Shown here one piece after another: positions 14,506 to 22,818 of a DNA stretch of 42,205 nt. A program made the position numbers and the translations under genes. The notes beneath the pieces are model-generated. The model searched no databases and had not been told where the DNA came from. It saw nothing but the letters and a program-made list of their open reading frames with translations. This stretch comes from Clostridia bacterium. GTDB taxonomy: Bacteria > Bacillota > Clostridia > Oscillospirales > Ruminococcaceae. Where the stretch lies: the NCBI GenBank assembly GCA_009929695.1, contig RZZW01000028.1:1-42205 (forward strand), read 5' to 3'. Positions within the stretch are counted from its first letter, which is position 1. Every line of letters begins with the position of its first letter.

Positions 14506-16340
14506 GCAATAATGTCATACATTCAATAAACGGGCCTGTCGTCACCGTGCAAAACACATCAGATTTCAGCATGATGGAAATGGTTTACGTCGGCAACGCC
14601 GGTCTTATCGGCGAGGTCATCAGCGTAAACGAGAAAAAAACGACAATTCAGGTCTACGAAAATACAACGGGCTTGTACATCGGCGAGCCTGTAAACGGCT
14701 CCGGCGCGCCGCTTTCGGCAACGCTCGGCCCCGGTATTATGCAAAATATTTTCGACGGCATCGAGCGTCCCCTCGGCGAAATTGCAGAGAAGCACGGCGC
14801 TTTTATCGCAACAGGCGTAAAGGCCGACCCGCTCAATAAAACAAAGCTGTGGGACGTGACAATCCTCGCAAAAGTGGGCGACGAGGTAAAGGGCGGGACG
14901 ATTATAGCCACCTGCCCCGAAACAAGCATCGTCACACACAAAAGCATGATTCCGCCAACCTTGTCAGGGGTTGTCACATGGGCTGCTGAAAATGGAAAGT
15001 ATAACGTCACACAGCCTATACTAAAAGTAAAAGACGACGACGGCAAAGAGCATGAGGTCTGCCTTGCGCAAAAATGGCCTATCCGCATTCCTCGCCCTGT
15101 CGCCGACCACAAGGTAATCAACCGCCCGCTGATAACAGGTCAGCGCGTTATCGACACGCTTTTCCCAATCGCAAAGGGCGGCGCGGCGGCTATTCCGGGC
15201 GGCTTTGGCACAGGCAAAACAATGACACAGCATCAGCTTGCCAAATGGTGCGACGCTGACATCATTATTTATGTTGGCTGTGGCGAGCGCGGCAACGAAA
15301 TGACAGACGTTCTTGAAGAATTTCAAAAGCTGCAAGACCCTAAGCACAACTGCCCCATGATGGAGCGCACGTCGCTCATCGCAAACACAAGCAACATGCC
15401 TGTCGCGGCGCGTGAAGCGTCGATTTACACAGGCGTTACGCTTGCCGAATATTACCGTGACATGGGCTACGACGTCGCAATGATGGCGGACTCGTCCTCA
15501 CGCTGGGCGGAGGCTCTTCGCGAAATCAGCGGCCGCCTTGAAGAAATGCCGGCGGAGGAGGGCTTTCCCGCATATCTGCCAAGCCGCCTTGCCGCTTTCT
15601 ACGAGCGCGCAGGCTCTGTCGAGACGCAAAACGGTCTTGACGGCAGCGTAACGCTCATAGGTGCAGTCTCGCCGCAAGGCTCAGACTTTTCAGAGCCTGT
15701 CACGCAGAACACAAAGCGCTTTGTCCGCTGCTTTTTGGCGCTCGACAAATCACTCGCCTACGCGCGTCATTACCCCGCAATCAACTGGACAATCAGCTAC
15801 AGCGAATATTATGAGGATCTAGACCCTTACTATATCGAAAACGTCGGCGAGGACTTCTGCAAGCTGCGCGGGCGCATGTTGAGCCTGCTTTCAGAGGAAA
15901 ACAAGCTCATGGAAATCGTCAAGCTCATAGGCTCGGACGTTCTTCCCGACAGCCAAAAAATCACGCTTGAAGCGGCTCGCGTCATCCGCGTCGGCTTCTT
16001 GCAGCAAAATGCCTTCCACCAAAACGACACGTTCGTCCCGCTTGAAAAACAGCTCTGGATGATGAAGGCGATAATGCACCTTTACGACAAAGCGCTCTAC
16101 CTTATAGGCGCGGGCGTGCCCATGAGCGCCATATCCGAAAAGGGTATGTTCGATAAGCTTGTAAAGGCAAAATACGAGATACCAAACGACAAGCCCGAGA
16201 TGTTCGGCGATTATATGAAGGATATCGACGATATCGCCGCCGCTCTGCTTGCCGCACAGAAAAATTCGTCCTCCGCAGCCGCAGCCATATTGTCAGCCGC
16301 CGAGCCGGAGCAGGAAAATACAGAAGAGGGGGCTGAATAA
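14502..16340 (+). CDS. V-type ATP synthase/ATPase catalytic subunit A
   Basis: 612 aa. This is the catalytic nucleotide-binding subunit of the A3B3 head. Order: beta-barrel domain (about 1-75), the family-specific bulge domain (about 115-185), the P-loop GGFGTGKT near residue 230, the catalytic GERGNEM loop, the Walker B-like [15 protein letters not shown], and [19 protein letters not shown]. All key residues are intact. Overlaps of 4 nt upstream and 1 nt downstream (TAATG) tie its translation to E and B. Confidence 0.97.
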   Translation: MSNNVIHSINGPVVTVQNTSDFSMMEMVYVGNAGLIGEVISVNEKKTTIQVYENTTGLYIGEPVNGSGAPLSATLGPGIMQNIFDGIERPLGEIAEKHGAFIATGVKADPLNKTKLWDVTILAKVGDEVKGGTIIATCPETSIVTHKSMIPPTLSGVVTWAAENGKYNVTQPILKVKDDDGKEHEVCLAQKWPIRIPRPVADHKVINRPLITGQRVIDTLFPIAKGGAAAIPGGFGTGKTMTQHQLAKWCDADIIIYVGCGERGNEMTDVLEEFQKLQDPKHNCPMMERTSLIANTSNMPVAAREASIYTGVTLAEYYRDMGYDVAMMADSSSRWAEALREISGRLEEMPAEEGFPAYLPSRLAAFYERAGSVETQNGLDGSVTLIGAVSPQGSDFSEPVTQNTKRFVRCFLALDKSLAYARHYPAINWTISYSEYYEDLDPYYIENVGEDFCKLRGRMLSLLSEENKLMEIVKLIGSDVLPDSQKITLEAARVIRVGFLQQNAFHQNDTFVPLEKQLWMMKAIMHLYDKALYLIGAGVPMSAISEKGMFDKLVKAKYEIPNDKPEMFGDYMKDIDDIAAALLAAQKNSSSAAAAILSAAEPEQENTEEGAE

Positions 16341-17713
16341 TGGCACTTGAATATTTAGGTCTTGCCGACATTACAGGCCCGCTTGTCGCCATCGACGGCG
16401 TTAAAAACGTCAGCTTTGAAGAGATGGTCGACATCAAAATGGACGGCGGCGTTCGCAGTGGACGCGTCGTCGCGCTTGACGGCGAGCGCGCTGTTGTGCA
16501 GGTTTTCGCCGGCACAAACGGCCTTTCGCTGTCAAAAACACACAGCCGCTTCCTCGGCAAGCCGATGGAAATGGCTCTCGCGCCCGAAATTGTCGGACGC
16601 ATCTTCAACGGCGCAGGTCAGCCCATTGACGGCCTCGGCGACGTGTACGCCGAGCGCTTTTCCGACATAAACGGCAGCGCGATAAACCCCGTCAGCCGCA
16701 GCTATCCGCGCAACTATATCCGCACAGGCATCTCGTCCATCGACACGCTTATAACGCTTATCCGCGGCCAAAAGCTGCCCATTTTTTCCGGCAGCGGCAT
16801 GAGCCACAACAAGCTCGCCGCGCAAATAGTGCGTCAGGCAAAAATAAGCGACGAAGAGGGCGCAAGCTTCGGCATAGTTTTCTGCGCGATGGGCGTTACA
16901 AAAGATGTGGCTGACTACTTCCGCCGCTCGTTTGAAGAAAGCGGCGCACTCTCGCGCGTCACAATGTTTTTAAACCTATCATCAGACCCCATCATCGAGC
17001 GTATACTCACCCCGCGCTGCGCTTTGACAGCCGCCGAGTACCTCGCTTTTGAACAAAATATGCATATTCTTGTCGTCATGACAGACATGACAAGCTACGC
17101 CGAGGCACTGCGTGAGTTCTCGTCCTCAAAGGGAGAAATTCCGGGCAGAAAGGGCTATCCGGGCTATCTTTATTCCGACCTCGCAAGCCTTTACGAGCGC
17201 GCGGGCGTAATAAAAGGCCGCGGCGGCAGCGTCACGCAGATACCAATTTTGACAATGCCGAACGACGACATCACCCACCCAATCCCCGACCTAACAGGCT
17301 ATATCACCGAGGGTCAAATAGTGCTAGACCGCTATCTCGACCAGCAGGCTGTTTACCCGCCAATAAGCGTTCTTCCGTCGCTTTCGCGATTGATGAAGGA
17401 CGGCATCGGCGAGGGTTACACACGCAAAGACCATTCCGACGTGTCAAACCAGCTTTTTGCAAGCTACGCAAAGGTCAGCGACGCGCGCGGCTTGGCAAGC
17501 GTCATAGGCGAGGAGGAGCTTTCGCCGACAGATAAGCGCTACCTCGATTTCGGCAACCATTTCGAGCACGAATTTTTAGGTCAAGGCCAAAGCGTCGAGC
17601 GCACTATCGAGGAAAGTCTCGATTTAGGTTGGAGACTATTGTCCATATTGCCGCGCGAGGAGCTAGAGCGCGTGGATACAAAGGTGCTTGACGAGCATTA
17701 CGGCAAGCACTAA
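16340..17713 (+). CDS. V-type ATP synthase/ATPase subunit B
   Basis: 457 aa. This is the non-catalytic head subunit. The P-loop position has SGSGMSHNK instead of a Walker A motif, as expected for B. Other family blocks are [48 protein letters not shown] and [18 protein letters not shown]. The C-terminal helical domain ends EHYGKH. It starts within the stop codon of A. Confidence 0.97.
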   Translation: MALEYLGLADITGPLVAIDGVKNVSFEEMVDIKMDGGVRSGRVVALDGERAVVQVFAGTNGLSLSKTHSRFLGKPMEMALAPEIVGRIFNGAGQPIDGLGDVYAERFSDINGSAINPVSRSYPRNYIRTGISSIDTLITLIRGQKLPIFSGSGMSHNKLAAQIVRQAKISDEEGASFGIVFCAMGVTKDVADYFRRSFEESGALSRVTMFLNLSSDPIIERILTPRCALTAAEYLAFEQNMHILVVMTDMTSYAEALREFSSSKGEIPGRKGYPGYLYSDLASLYERAGVIKGRGGSVTQIPILTMPNDDITHPIPDLTGYITEGQIVLDRYLDQQAVYPPISVLPSLSRLMKDGIGEGYTRKDHSDVSNQLFASYAKVSDARGLASVIGEEELSPTDKRYLDFGNHFEHEFLGQGQSVERTIEESLDLGWRLLSILPREELERVDTKVLDEHYGKH

Positions 17714-17727
17714 GGAGGTGACAGCCC

Positions 17728-18345
17728 GTGGCTGAACAGATTTTTCCGACAAAAGGCAACCTGATTGCCTGCAAAAAGAATTTGTCGCTCGCCAAGCTGG
17801 GCTTTGACCTGCTTGACAGAAAGCGCAACGTCCTCATGCGCGAAATGATGAAGATGATTGACGAAGCGGGCGAAATGCAGCGCGAGATAGGCGACACCTT
17901 CACACGCGCCTACAAAGCCCTGCAAACCGCCAACGTCACCCTCGGCATAGAGACTGCCCTAGACGCAGCCGTCGTTGAGGAGGACGGCTTTTCAGTGAAG
18001 AGCCACAGTATAATGGGCGTAGATTTGCCCACAGCAACACTAACCGCCACACCGCCGATACCGTTCTACGGTTTTAGCGGCTCAAACGGTCAGCTAGACT
18101 ACGCGTACATCAGCTTCAACACAGTCAAAGAGCTGTGCGCACATTTGGCGGGCATCGAAAACAGCGTGTACCGCCTAGCCGTGGCAATCAAAAAGACACA
18201 GCGCCGCGCCAATATGCTAGAAAACGTGGTAATCCCGCGCCTGGACGGCAACATCCGCTTTATCTCCGCAACCCTAGAAGAACACGAACGCGAAGAATTC
18301 ACCCGAATGAAGGTTATTAAAAGGCAAAAAGAAAGCAATAAATAA
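17728..18345 (+). CDS. V-type ATP synthase/ATPase subunit D
   Basis: 205 aa. This is the central rotor shaft, two long antiparallel helices: N-terminal (FPTKGNLIACKKNLSLAKLG, LLDRKRNVLMREMM) and C-terminal (AIKKTQRRANMLENVVIPRL, then LEEHEREEFTRMKVIKRQK). The QRRxNMLENVVIPRL block is diagnostic. It starts with GTG after AAGGAGGTGA and is the last gene of the operon. Confidence 0.95.
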   Translation: MAEQIFPTKGNLIACKKNLSLAKLGFDLLDRKRNVLMREMMKMIDEAGEMQREIGDTFTRAYKALQTANVTLGIETALDAAVVEEDGFSVKSHSIMGVDLPTATLTATPPIPFYGFSGSNGQLDYAYISFNTVKELCAHLAGIENSVYRLAVAIKKTQRRANMLENVVIPRLDGNIRFISATLEEHEREEFTRMKVIKRQKESNK

Positions 18346-18347
18346 AA

Positions 18348-18381
18348 AATGTGGCTGTTGCAGATATGCAACAGCCACATT
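18348..18381 (-). terminator. Hairpin terminator between the V-ATPase and ABC operons
   Basis: A perfect 15-bp stem (18348-18362 with 18367-18381) and 4-nt loop. The T-rich tail is on the minus strand (A run at 18344-18349), so it best terminates transcripts of the minus-strand ABC operon. On the plus strand the tail is only CTGTTTA, giving weaker termination of the V-ATPase mRNA. Confidence 0.7.
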
Positions 18382-18423
18382 CTGTTTATTGAGAATATAA
18401 ATTCACCGTAAATTCGCATTAGA

Positions 18424-18500
18424 CAGTAGGGCGGGGGCTTGCTCCCGCCGCAGCTTACGGCATACAGTTGCAACGGCGGGAGTAAGCCCTCGCCATACTG
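18424..18500. repeat. GTAGGG/CCGC palindromic pair with GGCGGGGGCTTGC core, copy 2
   Basis: Same arrangement as 2602-2680 (CAGTAGGG...CATACTG). The right arm has three substitutions relative to a perfect partner (AGTAAGCCCTCGCCATAC), so this copy is decaying. It lies between the end of the ABC permease and the terminator. Confidence 0.8.
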
Positions 18501-18504
18501 TGCA

Positions 18505-19157
18505 TTACAATTCCTTTCGCTTATAAATAAAAGTGGAAAGCATAAACGAAGCCGCAAAAAGCACAATGCTGAAAACAAGGTAGATAAGTCTAAACACTAG
18601 CTCTGCATTCGCAAAATTGCTTAAAAACAAAGATGACACAACGCTGCTCACAAAAAACAAACCAAGCCCAAGTGCCATGGAAATCATCAGCAGCACATCG
18701 TTTTTGTCTGTGCCGAAAATCAAAACCAACGGTGTCATAAATGTCGGAATAGAAAATGCAAAAGAAATTCCAAAGGTAAAGCCATAGCCCGCTCGCTCTG
18801 CGTCTATAAAGCCGGTTAGCGCATAAAATATAGTGCGCTTATAATCGCCATAACAAGACCAATAAGGATGTACAGTATAAATGATATATAGCGCGCCTTC
18901 ATCACATCGCTTCTGCTTATAGGCATGGTCAGCTCAAATCTGCTCCATTTAGATGCCCCGTCTTTTTGCATTGCGGTGCCGGACAAAGCGCCAAAAGCGC
19001 CCAGCGTTCCCCCGATAACGGCGGAGGCTAAATAACTGTTAGGCGGAAAGTAAATGCCTGCAATCCCAAGTACAATCATAATTATAATGAACGCAAGCAT
19101 TGTCAGCTTCATCGAGCCTTCAACATTATAAAAATCATTTCTTATAAGCCCTTTCAT
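18505..19157 (-). pseudogene. ABC-2 type transporter permease, frameshifted
   Basis: Two open parts in different frames read as one membrane protein. The first (19157 down to 18816) encodes MKGLIRNDFYNVEGSMKLTM... with spans near 18-36 and 94-111, and stops shortly after ISALYF. Restoring one base in the A4 run at 18825-18828 (T4 in the coding strand) continues the frame as YALTGFIDAERAGYGF and on through MTPLVLIFGTDKNDVLL to the stop at 18505. The restored length is about 217 aa with six spans, normal for the ABC2_membrane_5-like permeases paired with YtrB-like ATPases. Its start overlaps the ATPase stop by 4 nt. It may be a real single-base deletion, programmed or transcriptional slippage, or an assembly error. 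Confidence 0.75.
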
Positions 19158-20020
19158 TTACTTTCCTCCTTTGTAAGCATTGGTAAAATTTCGTCTATTG
19201 TCGCGTTGTCTGTCACAATGTCGGGGTGCGCCCGTGTAAATTGCTTTTTGTTTTCTATCAAAACCTCAAGCTGCAACCCTCTTTTTCTTGCGGAAAGATA
19301 TTCACTTTTGTCAAGCGTGTCAAAATCGCTTTGCTTCATGCGCGCAATTCCGTATTCATAAATTAAGGTGTCCTTCTTTTCGGACAAAATTATTTTTCCG
19401 TTATCAATAAATATGATATAGTCGGCAACCTTTTCAAGGTCGCTTGATATGTGTGAGGACATCAAGATAGAGTTTTCCTCGTTTTCCACAAATTCCAAAA
19501 GCAGGTCTAATATCTCTTCCCTCACAACAGGGTCAAGCCCGGCTGTAGCTTCGTCTAAAATCAGCAGCTTTGCCTTGTGCGAAAGCGCCGAGCTGATTGA
19601 CAGCTTCATCGTCATGCCGCGAGAAAATGTCTTGATTTTTTTATCGGCTGGGATATGAAACCGCTCAAGATACGCCAAAAACAGCGCGCCGTCCCAGTTT
19701 TCGTATATGTCCTTCATCACTCTTTCAAGCTTCTTAGGCGTAAGCTCGCCTGAAAAATGAACGGTGTCAAACACCACGCCTATGTCATTGCGGATATACT
19801 TAGCATCGTCCGTCATGGCTTTGCCGAAAAATGCAACCTCTCCGCTGTCCTTGTGCAGAATATTTAAAACGGCATTTATCGTGGTGCTTTTTCCCGCGCC
19901 GTTTTTGCCCACAAAGCCCACAATAGAGCCTTTCGGGATATTAAAAGAGACATTTTGCAGCTTAAAAGCTGTGTCCTTGTACGCTTTGCAAAGCTTATTT
20001 ACCTCTAATGCAAAATCCAT
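19154..20020 (-). CDS. ABC transporter ATP-binding protein (YtrB-like)
   Basis: 288 aa. The Walker A is GKNGAGKST (38-46), the signature is FSRGMTMKLSI (the usual LSGGQ is replaced, as is normal in this subfamily), the Walker B is LLILDEATAGLDP, and the switch His is in MSSHIS. The C-terminal extra domain (about 215-288) is typical of exporters with a separate ABC-2 permease. It sits between a GntR-type repressor gene (stop directly abutting its start) and the permease gene (4-nt overlap). The arrangement is that of ytrA-ytrB-type operons induced by cell-wall-active compounds. The substrate is unknown. Confidence 0.9.
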   Translation of the reverse strand: MDFALEVNKLCKAYKDTAFKLQNVSFNIPKGSIVGFVGKNGAGKSTTINAVLNILHKDSGEVAFFGKAMTDDAKYIRNDIGVVFDTVHFSGELTPKKLERVMKDIYENWDGALFLAYLERFHIPADKKIKTFSRGMTMKLSISSALSHKAKLLILDEATAGLDPVVREEILDLLLEFVENEENSILMSSHISSDLEKVADYIIFIDNGKIILSEKKDTLIYEYGIARMKQSDFDTLDKSEYLSARKRGLQLEVLIENKKQFTRAHPDIVTDNATIDEILPMLTKEESK

Positions 20021-20398
20021 CTATTCGCCCTCCTCATAAAATATTTTTAAAAGCGCTGTAATTTTATCAAGCGCAATTCCGTTTGTGCGCGCGATATCGG
20101 CGGCCTTGCTCAAATGATCCTCTACACGCTTTTGCTGTTCTTCCAAAATAAAATCTTTATTTTGCGCCGCCACAAAGCTGCCGCGACCGACGGTTGTCTC
20201 TATAAAGCCGTCGCGCGTTAAATCTTCATACGCCTTTTGAACGGTTATCACACTAACGTGAATAGTCTTTGCAAGGGCGCGCATAGACAAAATAGGGTCG
20301 CCCGTCCGCAATTCACCGCTCATAATCATAGCTTTAATTTGCGAGGTTATCTGCTCGTAAATCGGCTTGCTTGTGTTGCTGCTTATAATTATCTCCAC
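20021..20398 (-). CDS. GntR-family transcriptional regulator, YtrA subfamily
   Basis: 125 aa from GTG, with AAGGAGG 6 nt upstream; a longer frame to 20446 runs through the operator and promoter and is rejected. The N-terminal winged helix is typical (SNTSKPIYEQITSQIKAMIM, GDPILSMRALAKTIHVSVITVQKAYEDLTRDGFIETTVGRGSFVA). The short C-terminal helix pair for dimerisation, without a ligand-binding domain, defines the YtrA subgroup. It probably represses its own operon through the palindrome at 20415-20455. Confidence 0.9.
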   Translation of the reverse strand: MEIIISSNTSKPIYEQITSQIKAMIMSGELRTGDPILSMRALAKTIHVSVITVQKAYEDLTRDGFIETTVGRGSFVAAQNKDFILEEQQKRVEDHLSKAADIARTNGIALDKITALLKIFYEEGE

Positions 20399-20414
20399 AT
20401 GCTGCCTCCTTAAA

Positions 20415-20473
20415 TGATATATAGTGTGCTTGTTTAATAAGTACACTACATATCATTCAAGTACACTTGTCAA
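20415..20473 (-). promoter_or_regulatory. Promoter and palindromic operator of the GntR-ABC operon
   Basis: On the minus strand a perfect -35 TTGACA (20468-20473) precedes a -10-like TATGTA at about 20447-20452. An inverted repeat with 17-nt arms matching at 15 positions spans 20415-20455 and covers the -10 and start region. Inside it is AGTGTA-N13-CACACT, very close to the AGTGTA-N13-TACACT operator reported for Bacillus subtilis YtrA (from memory). Confidence 0.75.
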
Positions 20474-20527
20474 TAGCTTTTTTTGATTTAGCCAAAATAT
20501 ATATGCTTTAATTTATTCGCGCTTTGT

Positions 20528-20535
20528 GCTACAAT
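20528..20535 (+). promoter_or_regulatory. Possible extended -10 of the DEAD-box helicase gene
   Basis: TGCTACAAT (from 20527-20528 to 20535) is an extended -10 word 31 nt before the helicase ATG. The -35 region 17 nt upstream (TTTAAT) is poor. The gap from 20474 is AT-rich and shared with the divergent ABC operon. Confidence 0.35.
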
Positions 20536-20566
20536 AACAATATATGTTTAAATTTGGGAGATAACA

Positions 20567-21706
20567 ATGAATTATAGTGAATTAACTTTACCCGAGGCGC
20601 TGCATAAGGCTGTTGACCTCATGGGCTTTACGGAGATGACAGAGGTGCAGGAGAAGGCGATTCCCGTCATGCTTGCGGGGCGTGACATTATCGCCAAAGC
20701 GCCGACAGGCACAGGCAAAACCTGCGCGTTCGGCATACCCGTCATAATGAACGTTGACGCGCAAATAAAAAAGCCGCAGGCGCTTATAATGGCACCCACG
20801 CGCGAGCTTGCGCAGCAGATAACAGAGGATTTAAAGGATTTAGCGCACTTTCTGCCCGAAATCCACGTCGTAACGCTATACGGCGGCGCAAATATCATGC
20901 GTCAGATAGACGCGCTCAAAAAAGGCGTGCAGATAATCGTCGCCACACCGGGACGTATGCAGGATCACATCAACCGCCGCACCGTCGATATCAGTGACAT
21001 AAAGACAATCGTGCTCGACGAAGCCGACGAAATGCTGAACATGGGCTTTTATAAGGACGTTCGCAAAATCCTCGACACAATAAAATCAAAGCAAGTGCTC
21101 GCCATGTTCTCCGCCACAATAAGCCGCGAGGTCATGGACATAGGCTGGCTTTATCAGCGCGACGCGGAGGAAATCACTGTTCAGCCGATTGAGAACAGTC
21201 AGCCCAAAATCAAGCAGTACAGCATTTTGACAACAGGCCGCAACAAGCTTGCCGACATGGCGGAGCTCATCGTCAAAAACGGCTACAAGCGCGTCATGGT
21301 GTTCTGCAACACAAAATACACAACGGCAATGCTCGCAAATCAGCTTGCGGATCTCAATTTCCACGCCGATTGCCTGCACGGAGATCTTTCACAGGTCGAG
21401 CGAAATAAGATAATGGGCGAGTTCAAAGCGGGCAATATTCCCATTCTAATAGCCACAGACGTAGCCGCGCGCGGCATTGATGTGTCTGACGTTGACGTTG
21501 TTTTCAACTACGACGTGCCGCAGTCAAACGAGTTTTACACCCACCGCATAGGCAGAACAGGGCGTGCAAAGCAAGAGGGCGTGGCGTATCTTTTATACAC
21601 AAAAGAAGAGCGTCAGCGCGTGCGTGACATGCTGCGCTACACCCGCAACGAAGTAGATCCAATCGCCTTTGATGAGGACAGAAATGTAGTCGCGGGCGAG
21701 TTTTAA
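20567..21706 (+). CDS. DEAD-box ATP-dependent RNA helicase
   Basis: 379 aa, a minimal two-domain helicase without a C-terminal RNA-binding extension. Motifs in order: Q motif (GFTEMTEVQEKAIP), I (APTGTGKT), Ia (APTRELAQQ), Ib (VATPGRM), II (LDEADEM), III (FSATIS), IV (VMVFCNTK), V (ATDVAARGIDV) and VI (HRIGRTGRA). It probably acts in ribosome assembly or mRNA turnover, like the core of CshA/DeaD proteins. It is monocistronic in appearance; an 83-bp hairpin repeat follows the stop. Confidence 0.95.
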   Translation: MNYSELTLPEALHKAVDLMGFTEMTEVQEKAIPVMLAGRDIIAKAPTGTGKTCAFGIPVIMNVDAQIKKPQALIMAPTRELAQQITEDLKDLAHFLPEIHVVTLYGGANIMRQIDALKKGVQIIVATPGRMQDHINRRTVDISDIKTIVLDEADEMLNMGFYKDVRKILDTIKSKQVLAMFSATISREVMDIGWLYQRDAEEITVQPIENSQPKIKQYSILTTGRNKLADMAELIVKNGYKRVMVFCNTKYTTAMLANQLADLNFHADCLHGDLSQVERNKIMGEFKAGNIPILIATDVAARGIDVSDVDVVFNYDVPQSNEFYTHRIGRTGRAKQEGVAYLLYTKEERQRVRDMLRYTRNEVDPIAFDEDRNVVAGEF

Positions 21707-21723
21707 AGGTGACATAACTGTGA

Positions 21724-21806
21724 TGTCATTCTGAGCGCAGCGAAGAATCTTTTGCGCATTGTCATAGGTTTTAAGATTCTTCGTCACTGCGCTCCTCAGA
21801 ATGACA
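21724..21806 (+). repeat. 83-bp TGTCATTCTGAG hairpin repeat, copy 3
   Basis: Same orientation as 6-88. Both arms carry changes that nearly preserve pairing: GCGCAGCG in the left arm against CACTGCGC in the right arm, where the other copies read GCGAAGCG and CGCTTCGC. It lies between the helicase gene and the M55 peptidase gene. Confidence 0.9.
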
Positions 21807-21828
21807 ATCGGTAAAAAGGTGATATAAA

Positions 21829-22632
21829 ATGAACATATTTATTTCCGCAGATATCGGGGGCACGTGTGGCATTTGCGCGTGGAGCGAGGCCGAGGTTGGC
21901 GGCAGCGGCTATGAATATTTCCGCAAGCAGATGAGCGAGGAAGTCTCCGCGGCGTGCCGTGGCGCACTCGCTGCGGGCGGCGAGCGCATTTTAGTAAAGG
22001 ACGCTCACGACACAGCGCGCAATATCGACCCCTTGCTTTTGCCGCAGGAGGTGCAGCTAAACAGAGGTTGGTCGTATGACGGCTACTGCATGATGAGCGG
22101 AATACAGCGCGGCGACTGGGATGCGGCGGTGCTAACAGGCTACCACAGCGCGGGCAGCTCGTCGGGCAATCCGCTGTCTCACACAATGAGCACGCGGCTC
22201 GATTACGTCGAGATAAATGGTCAGCGCGCAAGCGAATTTATGATAGCTGCCTACACAGCCGCTTATCACAACGTGCCTGTGTGCTTTATCTCGGGCGACG
22301 CGGCAATCTGCGAAAGCGCGCGCCGCATGATACCGTCAATAGCCATCGTGCCCGTCAATAAAGGCGAGGGCGACAGCGTCACAAGCCTGCACCCGCAGCT
22401 AGCCACCGAGCGCATAGAGGACGTTTTAAGAGAACAGCTAGACAGCGGCAGATATCTTGAATGTGTTTTGACCCTCCCGACGGAATTTGAAATAAAAATC
22501 CGCTACCAAAAACACCAAGCCGCCGCCAAAGCCGCGCTTTACCCCAATATGGTACAACTAGACGAAAAAACCGTCCGCTACAATTGCTTCGACTTTTACG
22601 ACGCATTGTGTATGATGGAATTTGTGATGTAA
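21829..22632 (+). CDS. M55 (DppA-like D-aminopeptidase) family protein, one metal ligand altered
   Basis: 267 aa, normal length. DppA is a zinc aminopeptidase acting on D-amino-acid peptides. The fold is recognised by the SADIGG start, KDAHDTARN with H60, TGYHSAG with H106, LSHTMS with H118 (nucleophile position) and the E136 block (INGQRASEF). D8 is present but the adjacent ligand, Glu10 in DppA, is Gly here (D-I-G-G instead of D-x-E-G). Activity may therefore be altered or single-metal. The start has AAAGGTG 8 nt upstream. The stop codon directly abuts a cloverleaf-type repeat. Confidence 0.85.
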   Translation: MNIFISADIGGTCGICAWSEAEVGGSGYEYFRKQMSEEVSAACRGALAAGGERILVKDAHDTARNIDPLLLPQEVQLNRGWSYDGYCMMSGIQRGDWDAAVLTGYHSAGSSSGNPLSHTMSTRLDYVEINGQRASEFMIAAYTAAYHNVPVCFISGDAAICESARRMIPSIAIVPVNKGEGDSVTSLHPQLATERIEDVLREQLDSGRYLECVLTLPTEFEIKIRYQKHQAAAKAALYPNMVQLDEKTVRYNCFDFYDALCMMEFVM

Positions 22633-22818
22633 AAAAGAAGAAATAAGAGAGAAGAAAGAAAAAGTAAGGCGTTATGGCTGCGCCATAACATTATAATAGT
22701 TAGAGCGTCTACACTTGATTTACACAAAATCTTACGTAGACGCTCTACTTATTATAATGTTACCGCAACGCGGTAACACCTTACTTATTCTCTCTTCTTT
22801 TTTCTTTTTTATTTCAAA
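22633..22818. repeat. Polypurine-armed three-hairpin (cloverleaf) element, copy 2
   Basis: It begins at the base after one stop codon and ends at the base before the convergent stop codon. Polypurine left arm (22633-22666), polypyrimidine right arm (about 22780-22818). Inner hairpins: GTTATGGC/GCCATAAC (22671-22689), a long stem with ATTATAAT...AGAGCGTCTAC against GTAGACGCTCT...ATTATAAT (22690-22712 with 22736-22758) and a 23-nt loop, and GTTACCGC/GCGGTAAC (22759-22777). The central hairpin is essentially identical to that of copy 3. Confidence 0.9.

Noticed and set aside
18348..18381. Hairpin as the main terminator of the V-ATPase operon
   Set aside because: The U-tract is on the other strand; on the V-ATPase side it is poor, so it was assigned mainly to the ABC operon.
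22633..22818. Cloverleaf fold as a tRNA or tRNA-like gene
   Set aside because: No anticodon arm, T-loop sequence (GTTCRA) or CCA-like end is present, and the arms are purine/pyrimidine tracts.
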